DNA of 22,417 nt from Brachionus plicatilis (GCA_010279815.1 QEOQ01000092.1:1-22417), one strand, 5' to 3'. Positions 7,877-17,860 are shown, counted from the first letter of the stretch. The notes: a model not told the origin generated them from the sequence alone. A program made the numbers and translations.

Positions 7877-8246
7877 GGAGCAAAATTTTTGATTCTCAAA
7901 ATGATCAAATCAAGCTTAAACCATAAAATTAATTTTAAATTTTTAATGGAATTAGTGCTTTGATAATTTCGAAGGTAAAATCTGCAAGTAAAAGTAAATT
8001 TTTCTTAGATTTAAATTTGTTAATTTTTAATATATTTTAATGTAGCTGTTGTTGAATATCCTACTTTTATAATTGGGAAAATTATTTATATCAAGGGAGA
8101 CGTCACTTAAACACACTTGTCTTTGGAAATTTTTTGCTTGTTATATTCCACCAAAATTTCCAATTATATTTTTCGCAACAAATATTACTAATTTAACTTT
8201 CAGCAATTTTAATTAAAAAAGCTCTAAATTTTCAACACATTTTTGG

Positions 8247-8393
8247 CTATTGAAACTCAAATTCCAAAGTCTTAAACAAAAACTGACGGATTTTTTGGAG
8301 GGTTTTAGAATTTCTATAACCAAATTGGTCATGCGTGTCTGATCGACTCGCTTCATCAGGTACCTGTTCCGGTCGAACTACTTTGCTTTGCAT
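8247..8393 (-). CDS. 48-codon open frame, possible RT domain-0 fragment
   Basis: The minus strand has an uninterrupted ATG-to-TAG frame of 48 codons whose base composition is clearly less AT-rich than its surroundings. It reads MQSKVVRPEQVPDEASRSD, then THDQFGYRNSKTLQKIRQF. The QFGYRNSKT core resembles the RT domain-0 motif QFGF(R/K)xxxS seen in LINEs, which makes a LINE scrap the best explanation. The N-terminal half was not recognised. It could also be an exon: on the plus strand a consensus donor GTAAGT occurs at about 8491, but it is in the wrong orientation for this frame. Confidence 0.35.
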   Translation of the reverse strand: MQSKVVRPEQVPDEASRSDTHDQFGYRNSKTLQKIRQFLFKTLEFEFQ

Positions 8394-8399
8394 AATTTT

Positions 8400-10000
8400 A
8401 AATATTCATACTAGATTCAAATTACTGCTGAGTAAGTCTAGTACAAAACTTTTTTTTAATTAATCATCAGCATGCACTGCCTATTGTCTGGTAAGTTTTC
8501 TTTCAATTTTCCAAAAATTTGCCAGCATTTTTTTCCTATTTAAAAAAGCCATTGTAAACATCATCTGAATGTGCTAACAAAAAATTTAAGTTTGAACAAA
8601 GAGTTTGGTGTTTGGCTTTTATAAATTATCGGATTTCAAATTAAGTTTACAAAAAATATTAAGTATTGTGTAACATTTGCCTGTAAATAATTCAGGAGTT
8701 TTTTTCCAAATGCAAAATTTAAAGTAAATATTAGCAGGCATAAATTTTTTTATTAATTTTAAATTAGAAAAAAAAATTCTTAAGACAGTCATAATCCACA
8801 ATTTTAGATTCATTTTTTGAAATGAAAAATTTTCAGTTAACTTTTGATGAATGTCAATATGTTTGCCAATGGAAGCAGTCGTAGCAGATAACCGAAGTAA
8901 TTTTTTAAAGCTTTTAGTTTTTCATTCAAAATTTTAATTTATTTGGGATTAAAAATTTAATTTGAATATTTAATTTTGACTTTGGTGATAATTAAAGTTC
9001 GCTTGATATAAATTGGAAAACAGAGCGGAGGTAGTTTTTTAAACAACAAATATTAATTTAAAAATCATCATTTCCCAAATCCAAAGTCAAAATTAAAAAA
9101 AAAAAAATTTAAGAGATTGAAGTTAAAAAGTTAAAAAAATCATTTTGAATATTTTTTCAAATTTCCTAATAACATATAAGATATGATTCAAATAGCTGCT
9201 GAAAGCCATAGTTTAAATCCTTTCACTGTTGTAAGATTATTTAAGACTAACACTGTGAAAATTATATTTAGTAGTATTATTAAATAAAAATTAAAATATT
9301 TTTTCGATTAAACTTGACTTTTCTTTTTAGATTTTTTAAAGTTAAAGCTTTGATTAAAATAAAATTAGTTCTGACGCAACTATTAATTTTTTTAAAATTA
9401 ATTTGTTATTCTTTTAGACGTTTTTAACTTTCAAATTGTAACCACATTTTAAGTCATTTACTTCAGTCCATTATGTGGAGTAATTAGGACCATTGTAACT
9501 GAGAGAAGAAAGAGGGGTAAGAATAATTTTGTTTTTTTGATCATTCAAACTAAAAAAATAAAAAAAATAAAATAAGTTAAAATAATATATAAAAGAAAAT
9601 GAAAAAATTTAATTGCCTCAATATATTTTCTTTCTTTCCTAAATTGTTCAATATTTAAACATGCAGCTAATGATATGATAAATTTTATATTTTGAAGCAA
9701 ATGTCTATAAATATAAATCAGTCTCACATTTTTTGTCTAATTTTTAAATTTTTTTGAAATTTCTTTTAAATTAGCGTCGGAACGTTTTTCTTTCATGCTT
9801 AATTTTTTATCTAAGATTTAACACATTTGATTTTTAAATAGAAATGAGATATTTGCTCGATTTTACAAGATATTTATTTGAATAATTATTTAAGAGCCGT
9901 GATCCTTGGGAAGTTCAAAATTGTCTAAAAACCTTTTTTTCATCATTTCTCATGCGATTTAAATATGTTTAAAAACAGTATAAAAAGATTCAGATAAAGG
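8400..10000. other. AT-rich stretch without recognisable genes
   Basis: Long A/T runs give a few chance open frames (for example on the minus strand at 8619-8813 and 9545-9727) rich in Phe, Ile and Lys without motifs. I see no gene, RNA or repeat structure worth calling. Confidence 0.45.
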
Positions 10001-10002
10001 TT

Positions 10003-10566
10003 GAAATAGCAAAGATTAAAATAGCACATTTAAATTAGCATAATCAAATTAGCAAAAAAAATAGCAACTTAGTTTTGTTTCATCAATTAAATTAGCAAGA
10101 ACTGACAAAAAAAATTAATTTAGATTTAACTAATTTAGATGGACGAATTTATTGATTGTTTTAATAATCTTAATATCGAGAATGGCTTTGTTACACTTTA
10201 CCAGAAAAATAAACCACTACTTTCTTTCAAAGGTCATTTTTTTCGTTTAAAAGATACAAAACAAGACCTTACTGTCACCAAGAAATTCTACTTTTGAAAC
10301 AAATGGATGTATTATCGGATCTTCTTATGATGTATTCGTCAAATAAAGAATATAAACGAAAGATCAAAGAAGTCGCTCGTATGTCAGACGATAACCCGAG
10401 TAAGCCACGGTAAGGAGTGATGTTTTACTAAAAGACGAGGAAATATTTTATGATAGTATGACTCTTATTCTTGAATATTAATTAACTTTTTTCGGATTGA
10501 ACACAAATTATTAAATAAGTAATAAATTTTGCTATTTTAGACGTGCTAATTTATTACCTGCTCTTA
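10003..10566. mobile_element. Small DNA transposon remnant with inverted [AT]TAGCA arrays
   Basis: Six copies of ATAGCA/TTAGCA occur in one orientation between 10006 and 10097. The complementary words TGCTAT and TGCTAA occur at 10530-10535 and 10544-10549 on the other side of a coding remnant that starts at 10139. Inverted arrays of a short word at both ends of a unit are typical of subterminal transposase-binding sites in DNA transposons. The enclosed ORF looks like the N-terminal DNA-binding part of a MULE/FLYWCH-type protein. The outer termini and target duplication were not determined. Confidence 0.5.
10139..10432 (+). pseudogene. FLYWCH-type zinc-finger / MULE-transposon protein remnant
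   Basis: An ATG at 10139 opens 52 codons (MDEFIDCFNNLNIENG, then FVTLYQKNKPLLSFKGHFFR) up to TGA at 10295. This resembles the first half of a FLYWCH domain, in which a residue string like GxPxLxxxGHxFRxxxT precedes the W-x-C. Coding-like sequence continues in other frames. ETNGCIIGSSYDVFVK follows after one shift and NKEYKRKIKEVARMSDDNPSKPR after another, ending at TAA about 10430. The latter is the basic spacer found in MULE-type ORFs after the His pair. Conserved Cys/His residues are mostly lost, so it cannot be functional. It is enclosed by [AT]TAGCA arrays, which supports a transposon origin. Confidence 0.45.
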
Positions 10567-10683
10567 TAGTACAGAGTCTGAGAATTTATTTGAAAATATT
10601 GAAAAAAATTAAAAATTTATTTTTGTTAAGTTTGCCTTAAACTAACGTAATTTTACATCATTTTACGTAATTTATAATTTTAT

Positions 10684-11787
10684 TGCATCCTAGTAGTAGT
10701 AGTAGTAGTGTAAACTGCAGCTTGGAGTCAACCAAGCAGAGCTCTAATGAGCTATAGCAGTCGCTTGAAATCGTTTCGCCATCCAAACATCAAGTTTTGC
10801 TTTGAAACTGTTTGTATTCCTTGAGTTGATAATTTCTTCCGGTAGTTTATTCCAATCATTGACAACCTGGTTAATAAAAAAGTTAAATCTAGGAACACAA
10901 CTCCTAACTAGCTCTCGTGTAAGGTTCTGTCTGTGTCTTCTCAACTCATATCTTGTATTATCTATCTTGGTGTTTGAACTATAATTGATCCCGTTGGTAA
11001 AATTCACAATCTCTATACCATTAACTATCTTAAACATTTGAATCAAATCGCCACGTACTCTTCTTGTTTTCAAGTCGGTTAATTTTAACTTTGATAGTCG
11101 TTCCGAGTAGTCTAAAAGACGCAGTTCATGAACTAATTTTGACGCTCTTCTTTGTACTTTTTCCAGCGCATTCACATCTTTTTCAAAATAAGGACACCAA
11201 GAGCTAATCGCGTATTCTAAGTGCGGTCTGACAAGTGAACAGTATAGTAACCTAATCAACTCGAGCGTAGGGAATTTAAACGATTTTCTTATCATTCCTA
11301 ATAAACGATTTGCTTTCGACGTTGCGTTTTTTACTTGAGTGTCCCATTTCAAATCATCTTGAATGTAAATTCCTAAGTCCTTTTCACAATCCGACTTATT
11401 TAGTGCCTGAGAATAAATTGAGTAATTAAATTTTTTATTGCTGTGGCCTATATGAAGAACTTTACACTTTTCAACATTAAGCTGAGTAGACTAATCTTCA
11501 GACCATTTGCAAACTTCATCAATGTCGTTTTGAAGCTCAAGGACTGAATCAAAATTTTTTATAACTGATAAAATCTTTGTATCATCAGCATATGCTTCAC
11601 AACTATTTGAAATTATCTCTAACATATCGTTAATGTAGATCACAAAAAGAAGTGGACCTAAAACAGAGCCCTGTGGAACTCCACTTTCAACACCAACGCA
11701 GCTAGAACTCGCATCACCAAGAACGACTCTTTGTGACCTTCCTAAATTAATTTGAACTTCTTTGAATGTGGATCCTTTTGGAATGAA
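10684..11787 (-). pseudogene. CR1/L2-like LINE, 3' half of ORF2 with one stop, plus 3' tail
   Basis: A single minus-strand frame from 11787 to TAG 10744 (about 347 codons) carries GRSQRVVLGDAS, SGVPQGSVLGPLLFVIYINDM (domain B), EAYADDTK (domain C, catalytic Asp pair at 11581-11592) and LNVEKCKVLHIG. The thumb signatures LLYCSLVRPHLEYA, LEKVQRRASKLV, RVRGDLIQMFKIVNG and DWNKLPEEI follow. It is broken only by TAG at 11491-11493, where relatives have Trp (WSExW). The endonuclease and RT domains 0-A are missing: the copy stops abruptly near 11790, as usual for 5'-truncated LINE insertions. After the stop codon a short, less AT-rich 3' UTR leads into a trinucleotide array at 10691-10709. It is the best preserved LINE in the window. 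Confidence 0.9.
10691..10709. repeat. (AGT)n array at the LINE 3' end
   Basis: Six AGT units (ACT on the LINE's strand) sit about 35 bases downstream of the LINE stop codon. They probably represent the element's microsatellite-like 3' terminus, as in CR1/L2 elements. Confidence 0.7.
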
Positions 11788-11789
11788 TT

Positions 11790-12363
11790 AGTTTTCCCAG
11801 ATCGGTTTTTTAATTTAATTTAATAATTAAATTTTTTTATTAAAAACAAAAATCATTAAAAATCATATATAAAGAGCTATATTTAAAAAAAAATATTAAA
11901 TGAGAATTTGGTGAATTTAGCTATAAATGGTTTTCAAAAAACTTTGACGGTTGAAAAAAAGTTAGAAATAAATAAATCATTTTAAAAAAGTAGAAAAAAT
12001 TATTATAAATTTTAATTGTTTTGTAAATAATATTAGTTATTAATTTTCATAATTTTTTTTAAAAAAAAGTAGAATATAATAATAAAAAATCCATTTTTCC
12101 TTTATTGTTGAATTTTTACTAATTTCACCTTTTTTTACAAAAATTTACCGGAATTTACGTAAATTTTTGTCAAAAAATTCAAATTTTTTTACTTTTTAAA
12201 AAATTCGAAAAAAAATTTTTTTTTCTTGAATATTGGTTTTTGTCGAGAAATTTAGGAATTAATTTTTTTCACTGAAACTTACAATAATTATGGGTAATTT
12301 ACGATAATTATCGTTATTTGACGATAAATACCGTTTTTTAGATTACCATATTCTACCTTTAAT
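11790..12363. other. AT-rich stretch with short perfect palindromes, no gene
   Basis: No coding frame is recognised between two LINE fragments of opposite orientation. The stretch contains the stem-loop at 12137-12170 and the perfect palindrome ACGATAATTATCGT at 12301-12314, followed by a further ACGATAAATACC half-repeat. Confidence 0.5.
12137..12170. repeat. Perfect 12-bp stem-loop
   Basis: ACAAAAATTTAC (12137-12148) and GTAAATTTTTGT (12159-12170) are exact reverse complements around a 10-base loop that itself repeats AATTTAC. It is likely a chance or transposon-derived hairpin; no flanking gene gives it a regulatory role. Confidence 0.6.
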
Positions 12364-12554
12364 ATGGTGAATTCAAGGTATCGTAGCAGCACTGTAAAAC
12401 TCTGTATAATAATGTACCATCGGAAGTTATTGAAGTTTCAACAGTTAATCAATTCAAACATAGATACGATTCTTTTAAGTCTAGTCTATGGGGTGAAGAT
12501 AAAGTGTCCGGAATTTTTTCAAAAGGTCAGATCCCCTTCATTTTCAAAGAATGA
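12364..12554 (+). pseudogene. LINE ORF2 C-terminal fragment
   Basis: The plus strand reads NSRYRSSTVKL up to about 12400, then one frame over YNNVPSEVIEVSTVNQFKHR and YDSFKSSLWG, ending at TGA 12552-12554. This is the C-terminal signature of LINE ORF2s of the CR1/L2 type (WNxLPxEVVxASTVNxFKxRLDxF). The frameshift and the missing upstream RT mark it as a short dead fragment. It is oriented opposite to the LINE at 10684-11787 and shares the VNxFKxRYDxFKS wording with the fragment at 17889-17969, so these two belong to related families. Confidence 0.7.
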
Positions 12555-13004
12555 AAACTAAGGCCAAGTGGTTTAAAAAGAGAATTTAAAGTTTTACAAA
12601 GTTTTTTTTTTAAATTTTTTAAGCTATATCATTTCTTTGAATTTGGTCAATCCGTAGAATACACAGAAATCATGAATATTCACAGTATTATAAGTGTGCT
12701 AATTTAACACACGATTTCGAATGGTCTCTCTTTGGTTCATTTTTTTCATAAAATTATTAGTTCAAGTTATATTTACTAATTATAATCTAAGGAAATTTCA
12801 TTTAAAATAAGAAAGTTATGACGACACAAACTAAGATCATGATATCAGAACATTTTTTTAATTGTGTAATACCGTTGTCTTAATTTGACATTTTGTATCC
12901 ATTCTTTAGTTTTTTTTAGCGGCAACTTAAAGTTCATGACCATAATCACATGATCAAGACTTTATTAATTAAAATCTCAATAAAAAAAATAAAATAAACT
13001 TACA

Positions 13005-14589
13005 TTTAAAATGGCTTGTATTTAATGTTGCACTATAAATTAATCAGAAGTTGCACTTTTTTTAATACTAAACTGCACTAAATTATTTCCAAAAAGTACT
13101 ACTTTATTTTATGTGCACTGAATTATTCGGATTTTTACCAAAATAATTCAAATCAGAACTTTTATATTTCAAAACTTTACTATATAAATCACCTGGCACT
13201 TAAATAATTTTTGATTTTTACTAAAATAATTTCTAATTTGAACTAAAATAATTTTGGACTTGAACTAAAATAATTTTAAATATTAATTTAGACCTTATTT
13301 TTATTTTTATTTTCAACAAAGCTTATTTTATTTTATTTTCCATCCCTTTTATAAATTCCTTGCGGCTACTTATTTAGAAATTAAAACAATTAACTGCTAG
13401 TAACTCAACGATAGATAATCATGGCATGGCAAGGTGCCAGAAATTCAAAACTTAAGTGCTATCTGAATTTTTAATTTTTGACTTAAAATTCGTAAACTGC
13501 GTCCTTTGAAACCCTAGATTTTATTTTTTTTGGGGGACAAAAAAATAAAAATTTATATCCAGGTTTCTAAAAAGAACTAACTCTTTAAAAAGTTGTAGAT
13601 CTTTTAGACTCAATTACTCAAAGATAAAATTAAAATCTTTTTTAAAATTATATATATTCTGAAAGAGCATAAAATTTTCTACACCCTGGTAAATATTTTT
13701 GTTTGAAAAAAAAGGTATGCCAATTTTTATTATTGAAAAAAAGCCAAAAAGAATACTTTTTTTCAGTTTAATCGTATGTAGTCCCAGGGATTACTTAATA
13801 AACTATTTTTTTTTAAACAAAACTAGACAAAATTCTGAACAAATCTATGGTTTTACTTTTTTGAATTTTTGTTTTATTTTATTTAAATAAAGTATTAAAA
13901 TTATGTGATTTGGATTAAATTTTGAGTATTTTAACTATATTGACAATTTTTTGAATATTTTAACTAAATATTCAAACCAATCCCATTAAATATTATTATT
14001 ATGCCACTAAAGTCTAAATTTATCCGTTCTCGCATTAGTAATTTTTTCAATCATCTCAACCTACAAAACGTTGAATAAGTGTCTTGATTTAAAGTGTTTT
14101 AAGGTAGATTATTTTTATTTAGTTAAAATTAGAAATAAAATTTAAAATTAGAAATAAATTAAAAAATTAAAAGACTGTTTAACATCTCTTTTAGTAATAA
14201 AAATTAAACTAATTGTGATATAAGGGAAATAGGTTAGGAAAAAAACGTAGTCGAGGTAGACCCACTTTAGCTAGTTCTAGTGGTAGATCCTACTGGATTC
14301 AAAAAAGCTTAAACGCTTATTTAATTCGTTAATTTGATAACGAATCGGCCCTTCAATAAATACAATTTTTTTTTTATTTATTATACATTAATTTAGTGCT
14401 TAGTTAAGATTATTTTAGTGAAAAATAAAAATTATATTAGTGCTTATTAAAGAATATAATAGTGTAAGAATGTTATTTATAGTGCAGCCTTGATTAATAA
14501 AGTGCATGTAAATATTATAGTGCAATTTAAATATTATAATGCAACTTGTGATTATTTATAGTGCAGAATGTATTTGATGCCATTTAAAA
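13005..14589. mobile_element. DNA transposon remnant with inverted TGCACTA arrays (about 1.58 kb)
   Basis: The first bases TTTAAAATGGC (13005-13015) and the following TGCACTATAAATTAATCAGAAGTTGCAC block (to about 13057) match the reverse complement of 14530-14589, at roughly three quarters identity by eye. TGCACT words are repeated inside both ends: TGCAC at 13029, 13052, 13074 and 13114 on the left, and TAGTGC at 14394, 14439, 14479, 14518 and 14559 on the right. A second word, ACTAAAATAATTT, is repeated three times at 13218-13285 and appears inverted at 14408-14420. This layout is that of a DNA transposon with terminal plus subterminal inverted arrays. The interior is mostly non-coding, apart from an AT-hook-like frame at 14219-14332. 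The superfamily is not determined. Confidence 0.6.
14219..14332 (+). pseudogene. AT-hook-like ORF remnant inside the TGCACTA element
   Basis: An open plus-strand frame of 37 codons reads GKKRSRGRPTLASSSGRSYW, then IQKSLNAYLIR, and ends at TAA 14330-14332. The basic GRP core with flanking Lys/Arg resembles an AT-hook, which binds the minor groove of AT-rich DNA. The ORF remnant of the 16.5-18.2 kb element carries a comparable RGRGRPKK. No start codon is present, and the frame is closed upstream by TGA at 14216. It is most simply a leftover of the transposon's own DNA-binding protein. Confidence 0.35.
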
Positions 14590-15384
14590 TTTTATTTTAA
14601 ATTCTAATTGATCTTCCAAAATCTTTATTTGAAAAATTTAAAAACAAAGTTAAAATCCATATTGTGTTGTCCAAATTATGGCTCAAGCAAACGCTCTAAA
14701 TAATATTTTAATTTCAATTAAAATATGTAATAGTGAAACAAAGTAAAATTTTGAATAGCAAAAGTTGAAAATATTGATAAATATTTAATTTTTACTTCAC
14801 ATAAAAATTCTTAAAATTTTTTATTTACTTAAAGTTTAAAAAGAAAAAGTGTTTATTTAGAAATTTCAACAAAAAAAATTGAAAGAATAAGTGAAGGTAA
14901 AGTATAAAGCAAAAATTGTAGCTAAATATAATTTAGTAAATTTAACGTCAATTTTATTTCAATTTATAGCGGTTATTTTAAAAATAAATTTTTAACATTT
15001 TTAAAAACATAATTTGTTAGACGTAAAAAAAGCAAAAAATTTTAAAATTCTTTAAATTTAAAAGCAAAGATCGAATATTGATAGAAACAGTACTAATTAT
15101 TAAGTTTTTTTAACTTTTTTTTTTTAATTTCATGTAAAAATTTTTAAGATTTTTCAAAATTATCATTTAATTTTTAAATTAAAAAAAAAATTTTGTTTTG
15201 CATCAAGTTTTTTTGCTCCAAACTTCACCGCCGCAAGATCGTAAATCTAAGTCATCTATTTTGCCTTCAATATCATAAAATTTAAAACTTATTGAAGGAT
15301 AATGATTCTTTGAATTAAAATTTAATATCATAATATCAAAAAAAAAAAAAAATTTAAAATTAATTATCAAAAAGTTTTAATGCA
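14590..15384. other. AT-rich stretch without recognisable genes
   Basis: Nothing is clearly coding. A 23-codon ATG frame (MAQANALNNILISIKICNSE) at 14679 looks slightly more protein-like than its surroundings but cannot be assigned. Confidence 0.4.
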
Positions 15385-16475
15385 TCATTAAAAATTGGGT
15401 TGATGTTGTTGAATATTGACAATCAAAGTTGCTAAATTTGAGAATCATTCTGTTAATTAGGAAATTGTTAGCCAATTATGTGAACACATTTTCACCACTT
15501 TTTGTTTTCGATTTCGGCACCATAAAATCACTTTTGTTTCCTAAGTCGTACTCAATTTTACGCGACTCATTTGTGACCAAGTGTTCTTTGAGTTGAATAG
15601 GGAGTTCTCCATTTTAATGGTCTTGTATGAAAACGACAGCATTCTCTCCAGGGCTCGATGTTGAAAAGCAAAAAGCCCATACTTTTCTAGAACATTATTT
15701 AAATCATTAAAGTCACAAGAATTCAATTTAACTTTCAATATTTTATAAACACATAAATAGAAACAGTTAGCTAGCCTTTGGAAGGCTTCTTTTGAAAAAT
15801 AACAAATTAGTGTAAAAGCATAATCAAAATAAGGTAAAATAATAGTTTTTAAAAATTGAATTTTTACAAATGTACAGAGATAGAAAAGTCTTTTTATTGA
15901 AAATAGTTTCTTGTTTACCGACAAACATGTTTCCGAAGCTAATTTCATGAAATTAAATCTGTTATCAATGGTAAAGCCGAATAATTTAAAATTATCAACT
16001 ACTTTAATTGTAACCTCTTTTATATGAATAAAATCTGTTACTTAAATTTTTTTCTTTGTAAATACCATAAAGAAAGTCTTTTCCCAATTTATATCAACCT
16101 TATTAAAATAACACCAAGTTTTTAGTTCTTCAATAACCCCACCAGTTTCGCTTATTAATGTGTCCAATTTGTTGCCAGTCTTCTTAAGACTTGTATCATC
16201 AGCGAATAACTCTATATAAGCTTTCAAGATACACAAGGGAAGATCGTTAATAAAGATTAAAAAAAGAAGTAAGCCTAATACTGAGCCTTGCGGAACCCCA
16301 AATTTTAGTCTAGCTTGTTTGGATAAGAGATTTTTCAAAAGAAGCTTTTGAGACCTCTCATCAAAGTAGTTTGTCATTAGAGCTAGAGAGTTGTTATCAA
16401 AACCATAATGAAATAACTTTAGTAGCAAAAGTGAAGAGTCTATTAAATCAAATGCTTTTCTAAAATCAATAAGGT
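15385..16475 (-). pseudogene. CR1/L2-like LINE, central and 3' part of ORF2, frameshifted
   Basis: The minus strand starts at LIDFRKAFDLIDSSLLLLKL (domain A, 16475-16415). It continues FGVPQGSVLGLLLFLIFINDLP (domain B), ELFADDTSLKK (domain C catalytic pair) and DINWEKTFFMVFTKKK, ending at a TAA near 16039. Coding resumes one frame over after an A-run (VTDFIHIKEV, FKLFGFTIDNRF) and runs through SVNKKLFSIKRLFYL, FLKTIILPYFDYAFTLI and LFAFQHRALERML to TAG 15541. One more shift then gives DFMVPKSKTKSGENVF to about 15480 and possibly SNFDCQYSTT near 15405. The order is that of an intact RT plus C-terminal domain, but with two or three frameshifts and no endonuclease. The upstream half is cut off exactly where the inverted-repeat element begins (16478). 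Confidence 0.85.
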
Positions 16476-16477
16476 TT

Positions 16478-16536
16478 TGTGAATTTCAAAAACAAATTGA
16501 ACAAAAATTCTTCATTTTTTAAATAAATTAAAATTA
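16478..16536 (+). repeat. Left terminal inverted repeat
   Basis: This arm is identical to the reverse complement of 18166-18223 apart from one extra A. It directly abuts the truncated LINE coding sequence. Confidence 0.8.
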
Positions 16537-16769
16537 AAGTTGATAAAAAATGTTAGAAAAAATACTGCTATATAGTGCAACATGCTTTGTTTGTTGCACA
16601 TTTTTTTACCTAGAATAAAATTTTTATTTTCTATATTTTTTAAGTAGTAAAATCAATAATATATTTAAATCTTATTGATTCGTGTTTTTTTTGTTATTTT
16701 TTACATGAGAAAAATTTTTTACTATTTTACTGCAGTATTTTTTCTAATATTTTTTATAAACTTTAATTT
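16531..16769. mobile_element. MITE-like element with 38-bp inverted repeats
   Basis: The left arm 16531-16568 and the right arm 16732-16769 are reverse complements with two mismatches; both carry AAATTAAAG and TTAGAAAAAATACTGC (or its one-base variant). The 163-bp centre is non-coding and holds a perfect 7-bp hairpin, GTGCAAC...GTTGCAC, at 16576-16600. The arm begins inside the last six bases of the larger element's left terminal repeat, so it is either nested there or part of that element's end structure. Confidence 0.65.
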
Positions 16770-16782
16770 GGCATAGGATTAA

Positions 16783-16990
16783 TTGAACTAGCTAAAAGGA
16801 TGAATTTTACTAGATATTATATTAAAAGATAAAAAGGATGAAATCAACTAGATAATTTTATTAACTAATAGATAAAAAGACAAAACACTATATAAAAATA
16901 TTTCTTACTATATAAAAATATTTTTTACTAGATAAAAAAATTATTTGATAGACAAAAAAATAAAAAAAACTATATAAAAAAAATGAGTAA
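16783..16990 (+). repeat. Degenerate array of ACTAGATAAAA words
   Basis: About nine variants of ACTAGATAAAA / ACTATATAAAA occur at irregular spacing of roughly 20-40 bases, the clearest at 16893-16960 with a 20-21-base period. They lie just beyond the 3' end of the zinc-finger/AT-hook ORF, where subterminal transposase-binding sites would be expected. Weak inverted counterparts (ATAGT, TTAGT) occur at 17657-17750. Confidence 0.5.
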
Positions 16991-17009
16991 TAATATTTTT
17001 CTTCTTTTA

Positions 17010-17649
17010 TTGCGCGACCCATGAACATGATCAGCATCATTTTGATTATTGTTTAAAGCAGCTCTTTTTTTTGATTGAGTGGCTTGAAAATCGTTGATAA
17101 TTTTTTTGGGTCTACCACGACCACGTTGGGGTTGAGTTGTGTCTACACCAGCAGGAATTCTTAATTCAACGTGGTTTATTTCTTCTTCCTCTTCGTTTTC
17201 ATAAATGATTTCTGTTGTTGTAAGGTAGTGCTAGCTTCTTTATTTGTTTCTTCGTGCTGATGTTCATCATTCGATACAAACACACTGACATTTTCAGATT
17301 CCGCATTTAGTAGCAAGATTAACCTTTTAGGACATCCTTTTAAGCAGGTGTAGAATCTTTTTTCACTCTCTTGAGTTTTTGGCGTATCTGCTCTTGTCCA
17401 TTTGACTGAATCTAGTTGAGTAATGTATTGGGTTGCTTCCGTTAATTGCTAGCCTTCAACCATTATTTGATAATCTCTGTTTTTTCCCCTACTATTCTTG
17501 ACAGTCTGTTGAACGAATGCTGCTTTATTGCATTCAGAAGGAGATATAGGGCGAGTTTGTCGTGGAGCCACTTAGTATGTTTCTTCACTACTAGGTTCGG
17601 TGTCCTCCGAACTAGTCGTATTCGAAGAGTCTGTGTCGGGATACATCAT
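17010..17649 (-). pseudogene. MULE/FLYWCH-like zinc-finger plus AT-hook protein, broken
   Basis: ATG at 17649 (minus strand) opens a frame coding for a Ser/Thr/Glu-rich N-terminus (MMYPDTDSSNTTSSEDTEP). It is interrupted by TAA at 17572-17574 and TAG at 17449-17451. It continues with YITQLDSVKWTRADTPKTQE and KRFYTCLKGCPKRLILLLNA, then a valine-rich strand and SNDEHQHEE. The C-x3-C ... H-x-H arrangement after a Trp is that of FLYWCH/WRKY-GCM1-like zinc fingers found at the N-terminus of MULE transposon proteins. Near 17215 the coding shifts frame to an acidic stretch (YENEEEEEINHVE) and an AT-hook, PQRGRGRPKK (about 17103-17133), then basic sequence to about 17010. Two stops and a frameshift show it is dead. 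It lies inside the inverted-repeat element and is presumably its DNA-binding protein; a DDE domain is absent. The plus-strand frame at 17446-17676 is only its shadow. Confidence 0.65.
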
Positions 17650-17800
17650 TTTTCAATAGTTTTATTAATAAATTAGTAAAGTAAAGTAAAGCTAAGAGAA
17701 TTTGCAATGGATTTATAACCTATGTTAGATCGAGTTTAATAAATTAGTCTTAATCAAAATATTGAGTAACTATTCAATTCTGGTGTTAATATATATTGTA

Positions 17801-17860
17801 TTATATTATATTATATTATATTATATTATATTATATTATATTATATTATATTATATTATA
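17801..17860. repeat. (TTATA)12 pentanucleotide microsatellite
   Basis: Twelve exact TTATA units form 60 bases. The array lies directly upstream of the LINE 3' fragment that starts at 17889. A pure array indicates recent slippage or expansion. Confidence 0.95.

Noticed and set aside
10802..10984. Plus-strand 60-residue frame
   Set aside because: It lies wholly antisense to the well-supported LINE RT frame on the minus strand.
16783..16990. CRISPR-like array
   Set aside because: The words are degenerate, only about 11 bases long and irregularly spaced, in a eukaryotic transposon context.
17446..17676. Plus-strand 76-residue frame
   Set aside because: It is antisense to the zinc-finger/AT-hook ORF remnant, which has readable motifs on the minus strand.
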